23,252 bases of DNA, taken from Bacillota bacterium. GTDB taxonomy: Bacteria > Bacillota_C > Negativicutes > Sporomusales > Sporomusaceae. Below the pieces are notes generated by a model that saw nothing but the letters and a program-made list of their open reading frames with translations, did not search any database and was not told the origin of the DNA. Positions 1-7,054 of this stretch are shown one piece after another. The number at the start of each line of letters is the position of its first letter. Position 1 is the first letter of the stretch. The stretch is from contig JAEZQV010000289.1 in NCBI GenBank assembly GCA_023441125.1, positions 1 through 23,252 of the forward strand, written 5' to 3'. The position numbers and the translations under genes are program-made.

Positions 1-239
1 TAATTGACCTGGGCTACGGTGGGGTTGGGGGATACATCCTTATAGATTATGTAGAAAATACCTTCAGCATCCAAAAGCGCCAGGAGTTTATCAATCAAAC
101 CGGTCTCAACCAGGATCTTGTCGCTGACAATCAGCGCTTTGCGAAACAGCATCGGTTTAATGTAGCTGGCGATTCGTTCCAGGCAGCCTATTCCCAGGAT
201 ACTGATCGGCGTCATAAAATATTCAAAGATTTTTTTCAT
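1..239 (-). CDS. Iron-containing alcohol dehydrogenase, N-terminal part (runs off the window)
   Basis: Only the first 79 codons are inside the window. The translation starts MKKIFEYFMTPISILGIGCL and ends near KDVSPNPTVAQVN. That is the family III iron-dependent alcohol dehydrogenase pattern: an early glycine-containing segment, a Rossmann-like KALIVSDKILVETG stretch at about residues 34-47, and the NPTV motif near residue 72. A good ribosome-binding site (AAAAGGAGG on the minus strand) precedes the ATG. The family reduces aldehydes with NAD(P)H; members include PduQ and 1,3-propanediol dehydrogenase. It is divergent from the pdu genes, and no pduQ occurs in the operon, so it may provide the propionaldehyde-to-propanol step (inference). 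The iron-binding half is not visible, so substrate cannot be assigned. Confidence 0.85.
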   Translation of the reverse strand, partial: MKKIFEYFMTPISILGIGCLERIASYIKPMLFRKALIVSDKILVETGLIDKLLALLDAEGIFYIIYKDVSPNPTVAQVN

Positions 240-268
240 GGACGCTAGCCTCCTTTTCCCTTAAGTTC

Positions 269-485
269 TTAAAACAATAACACTGATTTTTTGTTTATGC
301 AAGCTGGCTGAGCGCCGTTGGCACGATGTCGGCAATAAAGTGACAAATGACAACAAACGACAACCATAGCGGGGATGATAATCCAGGTTAGGACCAAATG
401 GGCAGGCAGTGAGGAATAGTACTTTTTTGGCCAAATGCTTTAACATCTTGCGGCCACCGTCAAAGTGGTAGACAGCGAATGTCAT
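269..485 (-). pseudogene. Possible frameshifted remnant of a small membrane protein
   Basis: Reading the minus strand from an ATG at 485 gives MTFAVYHFDGGRKMLKHLAKK and then a run of six A residues (plus-strand T at 423-428). If one A is removed, the reading frame continues for about 50 residues to a stop at 269-271. It then includes a convincing membrane helix, LVLTWIIIPAMVVVCCHLSL. The same frame extends upstream of the ATG with another hydrophobic stretch (LNWFFFVGLIL) but without a start codon. No ribosome-binding site is seen. The unshifted frame is also open but gives a less protein-like tail. This may be a decayed gene or chance; I do not recognise a family. Confidence 0.2.
274..302 (-). 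promoter_or_regulatory. Candidate promoter of the divergent alcohol dehydrogenase
   Basis: On the minus strand TTGCAT (302-297) and TATTGT (279-274) are separated by exactly 17 bases, about 35 bases upstream of the dehydrogenase start. The match to the housekeeping consensus is only moderate (3/6 and 4/6). A perfect inverted repeat TTAAG-TT-CTTAA lies just downstream at 261-272 and could be an operator. Confidence 0.3.
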
Positions 486-529
486 TGGGTGTAAAATTAA
501 ACCAACAAAGAAAAACCAATTTAATAAGT

Positions 530-722
530 GCCACCAAACAGGTGCCTCTTAACCGTTAAGAGGAGAATAGGGAAGTTCGAAAGGATTGGCTTGTCTGCCA
601 CATCCTTAAACGACGCGGTCGCGCCACTGTAATCGGGGAGGAATATCCAACTATGCCACCGGCAAGCGGGAAGGCCTGGATGTTCTTATGAGCCGTAAGC
701 CAGGAGACCTGCCTGTTTTGGC
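530..722 (+). promoter_or_regulatory. Cobalamin (B12) riboswitch
   Basis: The conserved landmarks occur in the right order: AACAGGTGCC near 537, AAGAGGAGAATAGGGAA near 558, GCGCCACTGTAATCGGGG near 621, GCCACCGGC near 655, GGGAAGGCC near 668, and the B12 box AGCCAGGAGACCTGCC near 698-712. The closing helix can form between CCAAACAGG (534-542) and CCTGTTTTGG (712-721), with one bulge. It lies in the sense orientation before cobT and is followed by a terminator hairpin. The expected behaviour is therefore premature termination when adenosylcobalamin is plentiful. The 5' limit is approximate. Together with the remnant at 269-485, it accounts for most of the gene-free stretch 240-842. Confidence 0.95.
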
Positions 723-779
723 TGTTATTTACCTCCGCGCCAGGGGTAGTACCGGAAGGACAGGATTTTATGCATATAG

Positions 780-810
780 AACCCTAGCCCTTTTGGGCCA
801 GGGTTTTTCT
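780..810 (+). terminator. Riboswitch-controlled intrinsic terminator
   Basis: A hairpin ACCCTAGCCC / GGGCCAGGGT (781-790 with 795-804, loop TTTT, with an A/C mismatch) is followed by TTTTTCT. It sits between the B12 aptamer and the cobT start, where the expression platform of a terminating riboswitch belongs. Confidence 0.85.
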
Positions 811-842
811 ATTTGTACTGAAAAAATAAGGGGGCTGTAAGC

Positions 843-1877
843 ATGAATTATCGGAGTGCAGTGGACGAATTGGTTGATGGAGCGGCAAAACCGGTTAACA
901 GTCTGGGCTTATTGGAAAAAGTATTTAAAAAGATGTTAATGGCTTGGGGAACCATGCACCCGGAAATTAAACCCTATCATTTGATTTTTGCGGCCGATAA
1001 CGGGGTGGTAGAAGAAGGCGTTGTCACTTTCCCGGCTGAAATTACGTATCTTCAGGCGCAGAACATGGTGGACGGGCGCGCTACCATCAGCTGCTTCTGT
1101 CAGGCCAATCAGGTGCCTTATTCGGTCATTGATATCGGCATCAACCACGACAAAAAAGCCGGTATTGACCGGCGGGTAGCCCGGGGGACCAGTAATTTTA
1201 TGAAAACCGAAGCCATGAGCCGGGCAGAATTTGCCGCGGCCTGGCGGGTCGGACAGGAAATGGTGGGCTACGCTGCTGACGAACATGGCGCCAACCTGAT
1301 TTCTTTCGGGGAAATGGGGATTGGCAATACTACCACATCCTCAGCGGTGCTGCATGCCATGACGGGGATCTTGCCTGAATTCGTCGTCGGGTACGGCGCC
1401 AGCGGTCCCAACAATGACGTTGTAAAAAGAAAATGCGTGGTGGTGGCCAAAGGGGTGGAGCGCCACCGCGAGACCTTCCGCTGCATTGAAGATATTTTGC
1501 GCTGTGTGGGCGGCTTTGATATTGTGGCTATTTGCGCCGGCATGACCGAGTGCGCCAACCGGAAAATTCCGTTTGTTATCGACGGCTTTATCACGGCGGT
1601 GGCGTTTGCCTGCGCCTCCCGGATTCAAAAAGAGGTGGAAAACTTTGGCCTGCCTTCCCATATATCCAAGGAGCCAGGGATGGGGTACGCCCTGCTGCTG
1701 GGCAATATTCTGGCCGATGATGTGCCAATCCGCGCCAATATGGCCTTAGGCGAGGGCACGGGCGCCGTCCTGATGGTTGCAATGCTCAAGACGATGGCGT
1801 ATGCTATGTATAACATGGCCAGACTTGCGGATTTTGAATTAAGCAAGCCGGCCGATCAGCACTTGGCGGCCATGTAA
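843..1877 (+). CDS. cobT: CobT-family nicotinate-nucleotide:lower-ligand phosphoribosyltransferase
   Basis: CobT enzymes transfer phosphoribose from nicotinate mononucleotide to a base such as 5,6-dimethylbenzimidazole, activating the lower ligand for cobamide assembly in the cytoplasm. The 344-residue length fits. AADNGVVEEGV at about residues 50-60 aligns with the family's AADHGV motif. GEMGIGNTT at 156-164 and LGEGTGAVL at 302-310 carry the two glutamates known to matter in Salmonella CobT. The usual His of AADHG is Asn here. The start is supported by AGGGGG eight bases upstream. The gene is controlled by the B12 riboswitch just before it. The base used cannot be read from sequence: phenolic-ligand ArsA/ArsB enzymes of Sporomusa belong to the same family, but they occur as a pair and only one copy is present here. 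Confidence 0.9.
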   Translation: MNYRSAVDELVDGAAKPVNSLGLLEKVFKKMLMAWGTMHPEIKPYHLIFAADNGVVEEGVVTFPAEITYLQAQNMVDGRATISCFCQANQVPYSVIDIGINHDKKAGIDRRVARGTSNFMKTEAMSRAEFAAAWRVGQEMVGYAADEHGANLISFGEMGIGNTTTSSAVLHAMTGILPEFVVGYGASGPNNDVVKRKCVVVAKGVERHRETFRCIEDILRCVGGFDIVAICAGMTECANRKIPFVIDGFITAVAFACASRIQKEVENFGLPSHISKEPGMGYALLLGNILADDVPIRANMALGEGTGAVLMVAMLKTMAYAMYNMARLADFELSKPADQHLAAM

Positions 1878-1890
1878 CGACATTTTTTGA

Positions 1891-1920
1891 CGGATTCCTG
1901 CTATTGCCAGCAGGAATCTG
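1891..1920 (+). other. Intergenic hairpin between cobT and the sensor kinase
   Basis: CGGATTCCTGCT (1891-1902) pairs with AGCAGGAATCTG (1909-1920), one pair being G-T, around the loop ATTGCC. No T-run follows (CGGCTAAAAC), so it is not a convincing intrinsic terminator. It could be an attenuator or a 3' stabilising structure allowing some read-through into the two-component genes. Confidence 0.6.
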
Positions 1921-1986
1921 CGGCTAAAACGGCAAAAATATCCCCATATAGATTTGTACTAGTGTCATTTGCAGGGGGAAATGTAG

Positions 1987-3204
1987 TTGCACAACTATAA
2001 ACGGTTTGTTTTAGCTGAAATTGTAAATACCCAGATACTGCAGGAAATCCAGGACAAATTTTCGGAGACCACCGGCATCGCCGCCGTTGTGGTTGATGTG
2101 GATGGCAAACCGGTGACCCGACCCAGCAAGTTTACCGAGTTCTGCGATTATGTCCGCTCCTTTCCGGACGGCCTGGCGCAGTGTATGGCGTGTGACGACC
2201 GGGGCGGGCGCACGGCGGTGGAACGGCAACGGCCGGTGGTGTACCATTGCCATGGCGGACTGACCGATTTCGCCGCTCCCATCATTGTCCAGAATGAATA
2301 TGTGGGTGCGCTGCTCGCCGGCCAGGTTGTTCTGCCGCAGGCCGATTATGACGCCAAAGAGGAAATGTTTAAACGCCTGTCGAACTGCGGCATGGATACG
2401 GCCATACTGTCCGACCTGTTTGACAAAGTAGCCATTATCCCGGAAAACCGGCTCAAAGCCGCCGCTGATTTGCTGCACATTATGGCCAACTATATTGTGG
2501 AAATGAGTGTAACCAATGTGGTGCAGCAGCAGTTAATGGCGGAGCTTAAGGCCAAGGCTGAACTGGAAAACCTGCTGCGGGCGGCCGAGATGAAGGCCTT
2601 GCAATCACAGATAAATCCTCATTTTTTGTTTAATACCCTGAATACCATCGCCCGCCTGTCACTGCTGGAAGGGGCGGAGCGTACCCAGGAGGTCGTCCAC
2701 TCGCTTTCCGATTTGTTGCGCAACAACTTACGGGATATGGACGAGATGCGTACTTTGGAGGAAGAAATTAAAACCATTGAAGATTACCTGACGATTCAGG
2801 AGGTGCGTTTTGGCGACCGGATTCGGGCCGCCATCGCCGTACCGCCTGAATTGCTGAAAACCGCTGTGCCGGCTTTCAGTTTGCAGCCGCTGGTGGAAAA
2901 CGCCATTATTCACGGGCTGGAACCGAAGCGGGCCGGCGGCCATATCCGGATTAGCGGACATCTTGAGAATGATGATGTCGTCATTACAGTGGCAGATACC
3001 GGCGTCGGTATTTCCCCGGATCGGATCGGCGCGATTTTTCGCAACGAAAGCCGCTCGCGGCAAGGCCATACAACCGGACTCGGAGTCATTAATGTTCATA
3101 AGCGCATTCAGCATTATTTCGGTGATCAGTACGGCATCCATATAGAAAGCGCGGTCGGTGAGGGAACCGAGATCTATATTACCCTGCCGTCCGGCAGCCG
3201 ATGA
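1987..3204 (+). CDS. PocR-domain sensor histidine kinase (LytS-type)
   Basis: The predicted cytoplasmic kinase has no membrane helices. Residues about 10-170 form a PocR ligand-binding domain, recognised by TRPSKFTEFC, CMACD and YHCHGGL; Cys53, Cys66, Cys69 and Cys88 are probably the conserved cluster of this family. A short helical linker follows (about 175-205). Then comes a LytS/YesM-type phosphoacceptor region, LQSQINPHFLFNTLNT, with His212. The ATPase domain shows the N box LVENAIIHG (302-310), VADTGVGI (335-342) and GLGVINVHKRI (364-374). The start is TTG, chosen because CAGGGGGA sits seven bases upstream and no in-frame ATG fits. It pairs with the response regulator directly downstream. 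PocR domains are linked to propanediol sensing in Pdu systems, so 1,2-propanediol is the likely signal (inference). Confidence 0.9.
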   Translation: MHNYKRFVLAEIVNTQILQEIQDKFSETTGIAAVVVDVDGKPVTRPSKFTEFCDYVRSFPDGLAQCMACDDRGGRTAVERQRPVVYHCHGGLTDFAAPIIVQNEYVGALLAGQVVLPQADYDAKEEMFKRLSNCGMDTAILSDLFDKVAIIPENRLKAAADLLHIMANYIVEMSVTNVVQQQLMAELKAKAELENLLRAAEMKALQSQINPHFLFNTLNTIARLSLLEGAERTQEVVHSLSDLLRNNLRDMDEMRTLEEEIKTIEDYLTIQEVRFGDRIRAAIAVPPELLKTAVPAFSLQPLVENAIIHGLEPKRAGGHIRISGHLENDDVVITVADTGVGISPDRIGAIFRNESRSRQGHTTGLGVINVHKRIQHYFGDQYGIHIESAVGEGTEIYITLPSGSR

Positions 3205-3224
3205 AAAATAAGGGAGACAGCACT

Positions 3225-4880
3225 ATGTACAAACTGATGATTGCCGATGATGAAATTCTGGAACGGCAGGCACTCCGCTTTATAATTGAAAATAATTGCC
3301 CGGATATGGAAATCATTGCGGAAACGGGCGATGGCAAGAGTGCTGTCAGTATTGCCGCCGCGGAAAAACCGGAGATTGTGCTGATGGATATTCGTATGCC
3401 CGAGCTAAATGGCCTGGAGGCGGCCCGTACTATCCGGACCATGCTGCCTGATACCGTCATTGTCATGCTGACGGCCTTTGATGAATTCAGCTATGCCAAA
3501 GAAGCTCTTTCCATCGGCGCGGTGGAATATTTGCTGAAACCGGTGCGTCCCAAAGACTTGCTGCAGACACTGCAGTCGGTCGCGGAGAGTGTTGGCCGGC
3601 GTAAACAAAAAGAACAGGAAGAAGCCGAACTGCGCAAAAATATCGAGCACGCGATGCCCTTTATCAAAAATTCCTTCATTCAGGATCTGATTTCCGGCAA
3701 AATTACTGATCTGGCGAACTTGCGCGAGCGGGCCGGCTTCCTGGGGATTAAAGCCGAAGCCGGTGTCATTCTGGTGGCCAATATTGATAATTTTAAGCAA
3801 ATCACCCGCAGTGCGTCCGAACTGGAGCGGCAGATTGTCAAGCAGCGCGTGTATCATCATATTTGTGAAATTGTTGGCAAGGATATCCTGGTAGTTCCGT
3901 TTGGCGGCGACGAAATTATTATCCTGCTGGGGTATGCAGGCGTTGTTGCGCCGGAACAGGTTGAACAGGAGGTCCGGGCAACCGCCTGCAAAATCCGCGA
4001 CAGCATCATTCAACTGGGCATCAGTATTACCGTGGGCATCGGCCGGTTCTACGACGACCCGCTGCAGCTGCACAAATCATATATTGAAGCCGCCAGCGCC
4101 CAACAGCAAAAAATTTATATTGGCGACAACCAGATTATTCATATTGATGAAGTGCCGCATTTAAGCGCCGTAGCCTTTCGTTATCCTTTCAACTATGAAC
4201 GCAATCTGCTGGATAAAGTGCGCTGCGGGGAACGGCAGCAGGCCAAGGAAGTGCTGCGGCAGCTGCTGCATGAAATATTTACGGCCAAAGCCAGTATGGA
4301 AATGGTCAAGGCCTGTGTGCTGGAACTGCTGATTGTCCTCTCCCGGGCGGCGGTGGAAGGCGGCGCTAATCTTGAGCAGCTGACGCTCTTAAACTTTAAT
4401 TGCATAAACCGGCTGAACGACTGTGTGGACCGGGAGGAAGTCCGCCAGTGGATTCTGGACGCCGTGGATCAGTTTATGGACAACATGCTCGAGAATCGCA
4501 GCAGTATGAATGTGCGGCTGATTAATAAGGCCTGCGCCTATATTACTGAGAACTTCCACAAGAGCATTTCCCTGGAGGAAGTGGCCCATACCGTCCATTT
4601 AAGTCCCTATTACTTCAGCCGTATTTTCAAGGCGGAAAAAGGCTTTAACTTTGTCGACTTCCTGACCAAGGTCCGCATTGACAAAGCCAAGCTTATGCTG
4701 CAGAATCCTGAACAGACTGTTGTGCGGGTGGCCGCTGAGGCCGGTTACCAGGACGCCAGTTATTTCTGCCGGGTATTCCGGCAGGAGGTCGGCGTTACGC
4801 CCAACCAGTACCGCCTCCAGTTTAAAGCTAAAGCAGGTGCGGCCGCCGCAATCAGGCAGCAACAACCTCTTAAAAAATAA
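3225..4880 (+). CDS. Response regulator, receiver domain plus AraC-type DNA-binding domain (YesN-like)
   Basis: Residues 1-120 are a receiver domain, with the acidic pair in IADDE, phosphoacceptor Asp55 in LMDIRMPELNG, and the conserved Lys in LLKPV near 105. The middle part (about 150-300) contains FGGDEIIILLGY, a GGDEF-like remnant often seen in YesN-type regulators; it lacks the full GGDEF signature. The last 100 residues are an AraC helix-turn-helix pair (ISLEEVAHTVHLSPYYFSRI and VAAEAGYQDASYFCRVFRQE). I chose ATG 3225, which has AGGGAG eight bases upstream, over an in-frame ATG at 3201 that overlaps the kinase stop codon and has no such site. It is the partner of the PocR kinase and lies directly before the pdu operon, so it is the probable activator of that operon. 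Confidence 0.9.
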   Translation: MYKLMIADDEILERQALRFIIENNCPDMEIIAETGDGKSAVSIAAAEKPEIVLMDIRMPELNGLEAARTIRTMLPDTVIVMLTAFDEFSYAKEALSIGAVEYLLKPVRPKDLLQTLQSVAESVGRRKQKEQEEAELRKNIEHAMPFIKNSFIQDLISGKITDLANLRERAGFLGIKAEAGVILVANIDNFKQITRSASELERQIVKQRVYHHICEIVGKDILVVPFGGDEIIILLGYAGVVAPEQVEQEVRATACKIRDSIIQLGISITVGIGRFYDDPLQLHKSYIEAASAQQQKIYIGDNQIIHIDEVPHLSAVAFRYPFNYERNLLDKVRCGERQQAKEVLRQLLHEIFTAKASMEMVKACVLELLIVLSRAAVEGGANLEQLTLLNFNCINRLNDCVDREEVRQWILDAVDQFMDNMLENRSSMNVRLINKACAYITENFHKSISLEEVAHTVHLSPYYFSRIFKAEKGFNFVDFLTKVRIDKAKLMLQNPEQTVVRVAAEAGYQDASYFCRVFRQEVGVTPNQYRLQFKAKAGAAAAIRQQQPLKK

Positions 4881-4932
4881 CAATAAAATACGATTGCATT
4901 TTTCGCCTGATTTAAAGAATCGGTGTAAGTAG

Positions 4933-4968
4933 AAAAAAGACTGTGAAAACAGTCTTTTTTTGTTTTTT
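4933..4968 (+). terminator. Intrinsic terminator after the two-component system
   Basis: AAAAAAGACTGT (4933-4944) pairs perfectly with ACAGTCTTTTTT (4949-4960) around a GAAA loop. A further T-rich tail, TGTTTTTTAT, follows. It separates regulator transcription from the pdu operon. Confidence 0.93.
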
Positions 4969-5009
4969 ATCCGCAAAAACACCAGGACATCACAAAGAAA
5001 TACCATGAG

Positions 5010-5058
5010 TGATTGCCGCTATTATTTTACTAGCAAATGATTGCCGTAAGGCCGGCAA
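5010..5058 (+). promoter_or_regulatory. Candidate operator region of the pdu operon
   Basis: The stretch 4969-5159 holds no gene. It contains a 9-base direct repeat TGATTGCCG (5010-5018 and 5038-5046). The second copy is part of an inverted repeat TTGCCG-N6-CGGCAA (5041-5058). A T/A-rich possible -10 (TAATTATTA near 5111) has no recognisable -35, as expected for an activator-dependent promoter. The likely binder is the AraC-type regulator encoded just upstream (inference). Confidence 0.4.
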
Positions 5059-5159
5059 ATATGTCCTGTGCTTACGCAACTTCATCTCAAGGTAAAAATG
5101 CAAAAAAATCTAATTATTACGAGGAATCAGTAAGTCAAACAGAATTGTGAGGGAACAGT

Positions 5160-5501
5160 ATGTCGCAGGAAAAGCCGCGAGTGGTGCAAGAGTATGTGCC
5201 TGGCAAACAGGTGACGTTAGCCCACCTGATCGCCAATCCCAAAAAAGAGCTGTGTGAGAAACTCGGTATTACCGACAGCGGCGCAATCGGCATTTTAACC
5301 ATTACGCCCTGTGAGGCCGCCATCATTGCTGCCGATGCCGCCACCAAAACAGCAGCGGTGCAAATCGGCTTTATGGACCGGTTTACCGGCTCCGTGGTTC
5401 TTACCGGTACCGTTTCCGCGGTGGAAGCCGCATTACAGCAGGTAGTCAATCTGCTGGCCGGCGGCCTGGGCTTTTCCGCCGCCAAGCTGACAAGGTCGTA
5501 A
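5160..5501 (+). CDS. pduU: Microcompartment shell protein PduU
   Basis: This is a circularly permuted BMC-domain hexamer of the EutS/PduU type. The N-terminal [18 protein letters not shown] segment matches Salmonella PduU almost word for word; in that protein it forms the beta-barrel cap over the pore. [20 protein letters not shown] and [15 protein letters not shown] follow. The length of 113 residues is normal (about 116). It is the first gene of the operon and is immediately followed by pduV, whose product is known to associate with PduU in other bacteria. In enteric operons pduU-pduV lie near the 3' end, so this position is rearranged. Confidence 0.96.
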   Translation: MSQEKPRVVQEYVPGKQVTLAHLIANPKKELCEKLGITDSGAIGILTITPCEAAIIAADAATKTAAVQIGFMDRFTGSVVLTGTVSAVEAALQQVVNLLAGGLGFSAAKLTRS

Positions 5502-5507
5502 CAGCCG

Positions 5508-5939
5508 ATGATTATGCTGGTCGGCCCTGTCGGAGCAGGCAAAACATCCTTAATCCATGCACTGCATGAGGAAGCTTGCAAGGCGGAAAAAACTTCGAGC
5601 ATCTGTTTTCATGACGGCAGCATTGATACTCCCGGTGAATACGCCCAAATGCCGCGTTTTTATTCCGCGCTGGCCGTCACGGCCACCAACGCCCAACTGG
5701 TGCTTATGGTCCAGGATGCCACTGATTCGCGGATAACACTCCCGCCCGGTTTTGCCGCCATGTTTCCGCGGCCGGTAGTGGGAGTCGTCACCAAAATAGA
5801 CGCCCCTGGCGCTGACCAGGAACAAGCCAGGCTGCGGCTTAAGCAAGCGGGAATTCAGGAACCTTTCTTCTGTGTTTCCGCCTATACCGGCGCAGGCTTG
5901 CACGAACTAAAAGACTATCTTATAGGAAAGGAGGTGTAA
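5508..5939 (+). CDS. pduV: PduV/EutP-like small GTPase
   Basis: A Ras-like GTPase fold of 143 residues. It shows the P-loop GPVGAGKTS (about residues 6-14), the switch II motif DTPGEY, the guanine-specificity motif TKID, and the G5-like SAYTGAG near the C-terminus. PduV attaches to the microcompartment shell through PduU in Salmonella and has been linked to compartment movement; its exact role is unsettled. The start lies 7 bases after the pduU stop with only a weak AAGG upstream, so translation is probably coupled to pduU. A second ATG two codons later is an alternative start. Confidence 0.9.
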   Translation: MIMLVGPVGAGKTSLIHALHEEACKAEKTSSICFHDGSIDTPGEYAQMPRFYSALAVTATNAQLVLMVQDATDSRITLPPGFAAMFPRPVVGVVTKIDAPGADQEQARLRLKQAGIQEPFFCVSAYTGAGLHELKDYLIGKEV

Positions 5940-5942
5940 ATA

Positions 5943-6218
5943 GTGAGCGAAGCATTAGGGATGATTGAAACCAAAGGCTTGGTAGGGGCAATTGAGGCTG
6001 CGGACGCCATGGTAAAAGCAGCCAATGTTATCCTGGTAGGCTATGAGAAAATTGGTTCAGGCTTGGTCACTGTTATGGTGCGGGGTGATGTCGGCGCGGT
6101 AAAAGCTGCTGTCGACGCCGGCGCCGCGGCTGCCAGAAATGTTGGAGAGGTTGTTTCTACTCACGTTATTCCCCGTCCTCATACAGATGTCGAAAAAATT
6201 CTTCCTAAAATTAAGTAA
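5943..6218 (+). CDS. pduA: Major hexameric shell protein, PduA-type
   Basis: A single canonical BMC domain of 91 residues. It opens [20 protein letters not shown] and carries the pore motif GYEKIGSG (about 34-41) and the closing [15 protein letters not shown]. PduA forms flat hexamers whose pore admits propanediol. The start is GTG, supported by a strong GGAGGTG site seven bases upstream. It is placed directly before pduB as in Salmonella pduAB. It is very similar to the later gene at 12949; the A versus J naming rests on position, since both proteins have the same pore motif. Confidence 0.95.
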   Translation: MSEALGMIETKGLVGAIEAADAMVKAANVILVGYEKIGSGLVTVMVRGDVGAVKAAVDAGAAAARNVGEVVSTHVIPRPHTDVEKILPKIK

Positions 6219-6242
6219 GCATAAATTTGGAGGTGTGATTAC

Positions 6243-7034
6243 ATGCAAGACCAGTTGATCGAGAAGGTAATGGATGAAATCAAAAAACGCATGGAAACCG
6301 CAGCCCCGGCAGCTCCTGCCCAGGAAGCTGCCAAGGCGGCCTGCAACCCGGGGATTACCGAATTTGTCGGTACCGCCATCGGTGATTCGATTGGTTTGGT
6401 AATCGCCAATGTCGACCCCATGCTGCATGACAAAATGAAGCTGGATCCGAAATACCGCTCGATCGGTATTCTGGGTGCCCGTACCGGCGCCGGTCCGCAC
6501 ATCATGGCGGCCGACGAAGCGGTAAAGGCTACCAATACCGAAATTGTAACCATTGAGTTGGCCCGTGACACCAAAGGCGGCGCCGGTCATGGCTGCCTGA
6601 TTATTTTCGGAGCCGAAGAAGTGTCCGACGCCCGCCGGGCGATCGAAGTGGCATTAAAAGAACTGGACCGCACCTTCGGTGATGTCTATGCCAATGACGC
6701 CGGCCATCTTGAACTGCAATACACCGCCCGGGCCAGCTATGCCATTAACAAAGCCTTTGGCGCGCCGATCGGCAAAGCCTTTGGGTTGATTGTCGGCGCT
6801 CCGGCTGCCATCGGCGTCCTGATGAGCGATACGGCTGTCAAAACCGCCAATGTCGAAGTAGTAGGTTATGCCAGCCCCGGCGGCGGCACCAGCTACTCCA
6901 ACGAGGTTATCCTTATGGTGACCGGTGATTCCGGCGCAGTACGCCAGGCAGTACTGGCCGCCAAGGATGTTGGTCTGAAAGTATTGGAAGCTATGGCAGG
7001 TCCGGCTCCGTCCGTCACAACGCCATACATCTAA
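6243..7034 (+). CDS. pduB: Trimeric tandem-BMC shell protein PduB
   Basis: A tandem BMC (BMC-T) protein of 263 residues, close to the 270 of Salmonella PduB. Residues 1-20 (QDQLIEKVMDEIKKRME) form an amphipathic N-terminal helix, followed by an Ala/Pro linker (about 21-32). In Salmonella the corresponding segment of PduB links the shell to the enzyme core. The first BMC repeat contains GILGARTGAGPHIMAADEAV, and the second contains VGAPAAIGVLMSDTAVKTAN and VGYASPGGGTSYSNEV. The start has GGAGGTG eight bases upstream. It is one of the main structural components of the shell. Confidence 0.96.
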   Translation: MQDQLIEKVMDEIKKRMETAAPAAPAQEAAKAACNPGITEFVGTAIGDSIGLVIANVDPMLHDKMKLDPKYRSIGILGARTGAGPHIMAADEAVKATNTEIVTIELARDTKGGAGHGCLIIFGAEEVSDARRAIEVALKELDRTFGDVYANDAGHLELQYTARASYAINKAFGAPIGKAFGLIVGAPAAIGVLMSDTAVKTANVEVVGYASPGGGTSYSNEVILMVTGDSGAVRQAVLAAKDVGLKVLEAMAGPAPSVTTPYI

Positions 7035-7054
7035 GAACAGGGGGGAATTGAGAG

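Noticed and set aside
3405..4073. Minus-strand open frame of 222 codons opposite the response regulator
   Set aside because: It lies entirely within a clearly real gene, has no start signal, and its composition is typical of an antisense shadow.
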